Part shown: positions 58,827 through 64,000 of the stretch, piece by piece | How positions within the stretch are numbered: the stretch's first letter is position 1 | Layout: each line of letters begins with the position of its first letter | DNA from: Primula veris | Taxonomy: Eukaryota; Streptophyta; Magnoliopsida; Ericales; Primulaceae | Direction: 5' to 3' | Assembly: GCA_963682055.1 (NCBI GenBank) | Contig: OY821749.1 | Location: 28,465,631 to 28,529,630, forward strand | DNA: 64,000 bases | The notes under the pieces: model-generated | The model's input: only the letters and a program-made list of their open reading frames with translations | Database searches by the model: none | What the model was told of the DNA's origin: nothing | Made by a program: the position numbers and the translations under genes

Positions 58827-60340
58827 ATGTGGCGGCGGAATAAAATCAACGCCTTAGCATTCATCTCGAGAGTAACAACAAACTCGTGTTTTACTCATCA
58901 AAGATGGCATCCAAAAAAAAATTTTGGGCATCACATTTTCACACATCAGGGTGACTAACATGTGGTGACGGAATAACATCAACGTCTAAACAGTCATTTC
59001 GCAAGTATGTTTTGCGATTTTTCTCATCATAGATGGCATCCAACATGTGTTGGGAGTTCTGGATTATTTTTCATATAAAACGACTGGTTTATATGTTTAT
59101 GGTTTGCACAAGCATAAACTTTATTTCGAAACGACAGGTTCGAAAAATAGTTTTGCTTTTAATGTGAATAGGTTCTCATTGATCGAACGACGAGTCGATA
59201 CAGAGACACCAATTCGGCGAAACATACATCACTATATAAACACACTCGGGGAAATTATTATTTAGTCAACCCCTTTCGGTAGCTCTACTTGAAAAACGAC
59301 CAGGAAAGACGGTGAGGGTGGAGGGCACGAATGCCACTTAAAACCCGACCTCATTAGGATATCGACTTCCGCCTATATCTTTCCTAGACATCGTATCCAA
59401 ATAGGTGAGCCTATTTAGGGAAGATTCATAATTTTTCCAACTTAAATGTGAATATATATGATTTCGCAAATTACCATATTATACATATGTGTACATGGCA
59501 ATAAATAAATTAGTACATGATTAACTAATATTTTAGATTGTACCTGTTTGCATGATTAACATATATATTGCAATATATATTTCCTAATAAGGAAATCAAA
59601 TTAATCAAGATTATCATCAATCTAGAATTTATTAGTAATTACCAATTTACACTAGCAAGATTTAGTCAATATTTTATTATTATATTGCTATATGTGTAAG
59701 TTCTATACATAGTAAATAAATCATTCATGTACGTAATATATTTTATTTACCAATTTACAATATACACGCAATTTCCATACATGGTAATTTTAACATGCAA
59801 ACAATCAATATATTTTTAATTACCAATTAATACTATATATGATAATTTTTTTTTAACATGCAAAGTGGTTAAATTTACATGGAAACATATCAATTTATTC
59901 AATTAACATGCAAATTTTTTTTATTCACTTGCCTTTTTAATAAATATATATGCATGTGGGTGGATATTTAGTCCGAATATTGACTTTTATAACACATATA
60001 TACTGTTTTTATACATGTAATATACTACAGGGACTATCCGTGTAATTTCAGCAAACTATATATCTATTTACAGCATTATTACAGCTTCAGTCTATAATTT
60101 CAGACAAGTTTCAGTTTAGTCCTTTAGTAATTAACAGCACAATCCACAATTTCCAGCGCCTTATAAACTGGTCATACTGTTTTTATTATGTTACAGATTA
60201 AGGACAACAGAGTAATACATATGTATTTATGTCAATTTACAAGCATGCTTTATTGAGGATTACACCAAATATTAATTAAGCATGCAATATTATATGTTAT
60301 CAACCAAGGGTAGTAAAACCAATTTATCATACAGTAGTTG

Positions 60341-60430
60341 AATGTTACGTACATATTACAATTGTACTAATTCATGCAATTTAACAATGTTACGTACATA
60401 TTACAATTGTATCAATTCATGCAATTTAAC
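60341..60430. repeat. 45-bp tandem duplication
   Basis: Two adjacent copies of AATGTTACGTACATATTACA plus ATTGTACTAATTCATGCAAT and TTAAC, nearly identical, within the untranslated leader of the decayed Copia element. Confidence 0.85.
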
Positions 60431-60729
60431 AGAGGTTCTGTTATTGTCCTATTTACATACAATTTGTTAATATATTCACTTGGCATAACATACAATGTAC
60501 GTCCGACAAATCCATAAAATAATACGTGCGATCACATATACGGAATAAATTAAGTTTTGAATTCGGTACCTTACGCACGGTATGTTGGTGAAGGTCGATA
60601 TAGCAAAACTCTAAAAAAAACCCGGATAAACCTCAAGCTTTATAAATACTCAATATCCTTGCGTTTACCCAGAATCTCCAATATCCGCGAGCGTATATCC
60701 TATTCTCCGTGAGCAAAGTGCTGATAACG

Positions 60730-60935
60730 TGTTGTGAGTCTTATTAGCTCAGTATATATATTATATAGGAGACAGAGAGAGAATATAGAGAGAGGGAACA
60801 TTATTCATCAGAATGTATCAATACAAGGAGACCCTAACCTTCTTTATATACTAGAGGTTAGGGTTATACAAGCTAGAAAGCCCAACTTAGGCCCACTATG
60901 AGTAAGGCCCAATAGTACAATAATAACCTACAACA
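60730..60935 (-). repeat. 5' LTR of the decayed Copia element
   Basis: 206 bp, starting at TGTTGTGAGTC on the plus strand and followed by the ACTTT target duplication. It contains a TATATATTATATA stretch and GAGA runs. Confidence 0.9.
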
Positions 60936-60940
60936 ACTTT

Positions 60941-61625
60941 GTATTTTTTTAATTTCATATTCAAACTTTTTAAAACCACGTTTTCGATAAGTCAAGGGTA
61001 TTAGATCAATTTTTTTGCTAAGTGGGTTTACAAAATTAAAATATCTTATAAACTCAATGTACAAAATCAAAATATCTTGTAATCTCGATTTCAAAAGTGT
61101 AACGACCAAATTACTCTGGCATCTAGCGGAGTGACGGTCGAGTGACCCGTTTCCGTTTGTTAAATTGACGCCCGTGTACAAAATCAATCAATTTTAGAAA
61201 ATGGGTGTAATTAAATTTTTAGATTAGTGGTGTACAAAATCAATTTTTTTTGTAAACCTAGTGTACACAAGTGAAAATTTTATGTTATTTGGAGAACAAA
61301 ATATGTAAATGCAACTATGTGAACTTTAAGTATGAGATCTTTTGGAAAAAAAAATACGCCTGATTTTGTTGCCAATTTTGCATATGTATCGTTATGTTTT
61401 CTTTTTGCAAGGTGGAGAAATTAACAAATAGATTGGGAAAAAAAACTCAATAACTTGGCAAAATTAACACTAGATTGGTAATTATTTTGGGGACAACACT
61501 AGATTCAGAATTAGTTTCACCAATCAAAAACTCACATTTGATTTGTCTGCGTGTATAGTAGGATTATTGATCACATACGGCTAATTTGGTGACCAGTGAA
61601 CACGTGTAACTTTGGTTTTTTTATA
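60941..61625. other. Intergenic, no gene seen
   Basis: AT-rich DNA with a repeated TGTACAAAATCAA motif (about 61060, 61175, 61230). The frame at 60873-61187 crosses the LTR boundary and is not a gene. Confidence 0.35.
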
Positions 61626-61666
61626 CTAGCGAGGAACGCCCGTGTCTTCCGTGTAAACACGGGCGT
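61626..61666 (-). mobile_element. Helitron-like 3' terminus
   Basis: On the minus strand a perfect 10-bp hairpin, ACGCCCGTGT paired with ACACGGGCGT (61636-61666), is followed after a few bases by CTAG and then T. That is the arrangement at Helitron 3' ends (hairpin, short spacer, CTRR, insertion before T). The matching 5' TC end was not located, so only the terminus is called. Confidence 0.45.
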
Positions 61667-61900
61667 AAACTTTTACAATGCAAACTTTTACGATGCATAA
61701 ATTTTCAGTAATTTTAATCTTGTTATAGTATTATTTGGCCTACATGGCATTGAAAGACTATTTCATAAATAGTATATAATAGTTTGGTACGTAAATGGTA
61801 AACCAAATAGTTCAATAATGTTACTGACATTTTTGTTAATGGTCTAATTAAAATCGATGGAAATGTCATAAAACTATACAGACCAAGTGAAATCACCCAT

Positions 61901-62172
61901 GGGATCTGGGTAGGGATGACAATTGGGTGTGTTTATTCAAAATCCGACCCGACTCATATATAAAGTTGTATTTTTACATATTTGATCCGATCCGACTTAT
62001 TTGGTCCGTTTTTTATAACATTTTTTTTTTTTTTGAAATGGGATATGGGTAGGGATGACAATTGGGTGTGCTTATTCAAAATCCGACCCGACTCATATAT
62101 AAAGTTGTATTTTTACATATTTGATCCGACCCGACTTATTTGATCCGTTTTTTATAACATTTTTTTTTTTTA
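61901..62172. repeat. 139-bp tandem duplication
   Basis: Two adjacent copies start GGGAT(C/A)TGGGTAGGGATGAC and share CAATTGGGTGTG, AAAATCCGACCCGACTCATA and TTTTTTATAACATTTTT. They differ at few positions. No coding content. Confidence 0.85.
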
Positions 62173-62882
62173 AAAATAAATCTCATAAATGTCAAATTTT
62201 GTAAGAGAATTTGTTAAAAACTCATATGGTAAAATAAAAAATCATTTGATTTAGAAATATAATATATAAATACTAATGTTATATTAAATAGTCTTTCATA
62301 TTAATCTAGTGATTTAAATTTTGCAATTTTGGTTTTGATATTTTCATGTTTATTGAATTAATTTGGGCTCATTAATTTCGTCAATTTAAAACATTAATAT
62401 ACGTAAAAATGTAATATAAATGTATATGATTGATATGGTTATTTGGTTTCTCGTAAATCATTCTATAAATAAAGAATTTATGAAAAATAAATCATCATAT
62501 CAGTCATTTAAACGAGACTTCACGAGTCAAACAACGCTTTGCTCGTTTCGAAACATTAATGTTTTTTTTTTTACGTTTTGCAATATTGGACATAGACATA
62601 GCCTTTTGCAAACAAAACACGATATTTTTGACAAAAATACTCGTTCATAGTCTTATGGCCTCAAAATGCACTTAAATCAAAATCCATTTTATCATCACGA
62701 GTCATGTGGACTAAAAATGTGGTTAACCGAAACTCACATAAATGCGCCGAACAGTAAAGCAAAGACGGTAAAATTGGATCATATATATATTCATTCATGT
62801 ATCATCCAGCCTTGTTTTCTCCATCTCCAACTTCTCATGTGAAGATAAGTTTTTTTTTATCGAAAACTCCATTTAAACGTGT

Positions 62883-62939
62883 TGTTTTACTTCCAAAATT
62901 GATTTTTTTTTAAAAAAAATCAATTTTGGAAGTAAAACA
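62883..62939. repeat. 57-nt perfect palindrome
   Basis: TGTTTTACTTCCAAAATTGA followed by a T-run pairs perfectly with an A-run and TCAATTTTGGAAGTAAAACA: 28-bp arms around one central base. No terminator or gene context explains it; it could be a minimal foldback element or an inverted duplication. Confidence 0.8.
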
Positions 62940-62990
62940 TCGCACTTATCTAAAAGTAAAAAGGCACAAAAAAGCATAGTCACTACTTAC

Positions 62991-63632
62991 AATCTATCGG
63001 AGTTATCGATGTTAGGAAGGAACTCCTGAGTATCCCAATCAGCACCAACGACATCAAATTGGATCTGTCCAGATCTGTTTCTATTATCTAGACGACCTCG
63101 ATGAAGGGGAAAGAACACACAATAATAAATAACGTTTCTCCAATTCAGAACTTCTCGCTTTGACAAATTATCAAAATCTGCATTATAAAAATGTCAGGAT
63201 AAACGTGTTAGAATTAATAGAAAGAAAAGAGAATACACCTAATACAATCAGTTTTATTTATACTTTAAAATTACTTTTAGGTGAGTGTCAAACTCTCAAT
63301 GCTTAAAATAACTTATACAATGTTCCTAATGTGACAATAATACACTTAATGCAATACGAGAACACATGTCATCGCTTGTAATCTAGCTGCCTTTTAATAT
63401 TTACATCAACTATTTTATTCTGTTTCTACTTCCTAAACAAATAAGCTTATTGTTCTTAAGAACACACATGAATAGAATTTCAGAAACCTCAAATATTTGT
63501 AAATCAGCATACACCTCACCGAGTTTATAAAACCATCATAATGTAAAATGTATACCTTAAAAAAAAACTAAAATACAAAACATAAACCTGCTGAGATATC
63601 AACAATTTTGGCCAGTTTCAAGATAGAAGATG
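62991..63632 (-). CDS. Two possible exons of an unrecognised gene, partial
   Basis: On the minus strand 63632-63588 and 63177-62991 are open frames bounded by plausible sites: an AG acceptor, an AG/GTTTAT donor, a TTATAATGCAG acceptor and a strong ATT/GTAAGT donor. They join in phase, giving ILKLAKIVDISAD then FDNLSKREVLNW and GQIQFDVVGADWDTQEFLP. The sequence looks like coding sequence but no family is recognised. Flanking exons were not found: the 5' part may lie beyond the window and the 3' continuation below 62990 is unclear. It may be a gene fragment. Confidence 0.35.
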
Positions 63633-64000
63633 CTCAGACATATTGATATGGGTACTTGACTACTTATCTCTATCCTTTTGATTTTAAAACTTGTTTTAAT
63701 TTCATATCCTCTCTTTTATTTTAACTCTTTTGAATTAGATTTGAACTTGTTATCTCCATTGATTCTTGAATTATTCTGAACAAGAATTATCTATCCACGT
63801 CATAATTAGCTTATCTGACTTTAAATGTGTTAGTCTCACCAGTCTCCATAATTATCCAGTAAAGTAGAACCTAACAATTCCCTTCCCTTCCCCTCTTTTT
63901 TTTTTTTTAACAAACTTCAAAATTATATATCGATCCAAACATTCTTACCATGAGACAAACCCACACAGTAGTCTACTAATAGCAAAACATACTAATTACA
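63633..64000. other. Right edge, no supported feature
   Basis: AT-rich DNA without recognised coding sequence. It may be intronic or upstream sequence of the partial gene to its left. Confidence 0.3.

Larger units (their letters stand above)
53824..60935 (-). mobile_element. Decayed Copia retrotransposon with short LTRs (Ale-like)
   Basis: A 7.1-kb element is bounded by a perfect 5-bp target duplication ACTTT (53819-53823 and 60936-60940) and LTRs of 214 bp (53824-54037) and 206 bp (60730-60935) starting TGTTGTAGG and ending CTCACAACA on the element strand. The polypurine tract CCAAAGGGGGAG is at 54038-54049. The first internal bases after the 5' LTR read CGTTATCAGCACTTTGCTC, not the usual tRNA-Met site. 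The interior has only relics of gag and pol interrupted by many stops. Short LTRs, TTATCAGCAC leader and the 3' repeat region resemble the Ale/Retrofit group; this is from general knowledge, not a search. Confidence 0.9.

Overview
The window is nuclear DNA of a flowering plant. It is AT-rich, its protein-coding genes are split by GT-AG introns, and it carries Copia, hAT, CACTA, Helitron-like and LINE-like elements. The four recognisable genes are typical of eudicots; an asterid such as Asteraceae is only a guess. No prokaryotic, organellar or viral gene cassette is visible. All splice models below were built by hand from reading frame, splice signals and recalled family sequences; no alignment or transcript was available.

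Layout. (1) 1.7-12.2 kb, plus strand: a 17-exon gene for a MOM1-like silencing protein (PHD finger, two chromodomain-like blocks, degenerate SNF2/helicase region). (2) 13.7-22.7 kb, minus strand, convergent with it: a 7-exon gene for a catalytic subunit of mitochondrial NAD-dependent isocitrate dehydrogenase. Its 5.4-kb first intron holds two tandem-repeat arrays. (3) 22.8-28.0 kb: gene-free DNA with a hAT-like element, a long AT microsatellite, and a segment at 24.85-25.58 kb that joins the 3' flank of PAL directly to the 5' flank of PAL, apparently the scar of a deleted PAL paralogue. (4) 28.1-33.4 kb, plus strand: a REVEILLE-type single-MYB gene with a 3.1-kb first intron carrying a hAT MITE and a poly(A)-tailed retroposed fragment. 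(5) 35.0-39.2 kb, minus strand: phenylalanine ammonia-lyase with three exons. (6) 39.2-64 kb: mostly transposon territory. It has a very young non-autonomous Copia-type element encoding only Gag (45.36-50.45 kb, LTRs that look identical, perfect 5-bp target duplication), a decayed 7.1-kb Copia element (53.82-60.94 kb), a small CACTA-like element, a Helitron-like 3' end, and at the right edge two possible exons of an unrecognised minus-strand gene.

The genes are unrelated housekeeping, regulatory and specialised-metabolism genes (chromatin silencing, TCA cycle, clock-type transcription factor, phenylpropanoid entry); nothing suggests a cluster acting together. The observations most worth following are the PAL deletion scar, the Gag-only retrotransposon with its repeated U3 motif, the repeat arrays around IDH exon 1, and the MOM1 homologue that keeps CHD3-like reader domains but has lost ATPase motifs.
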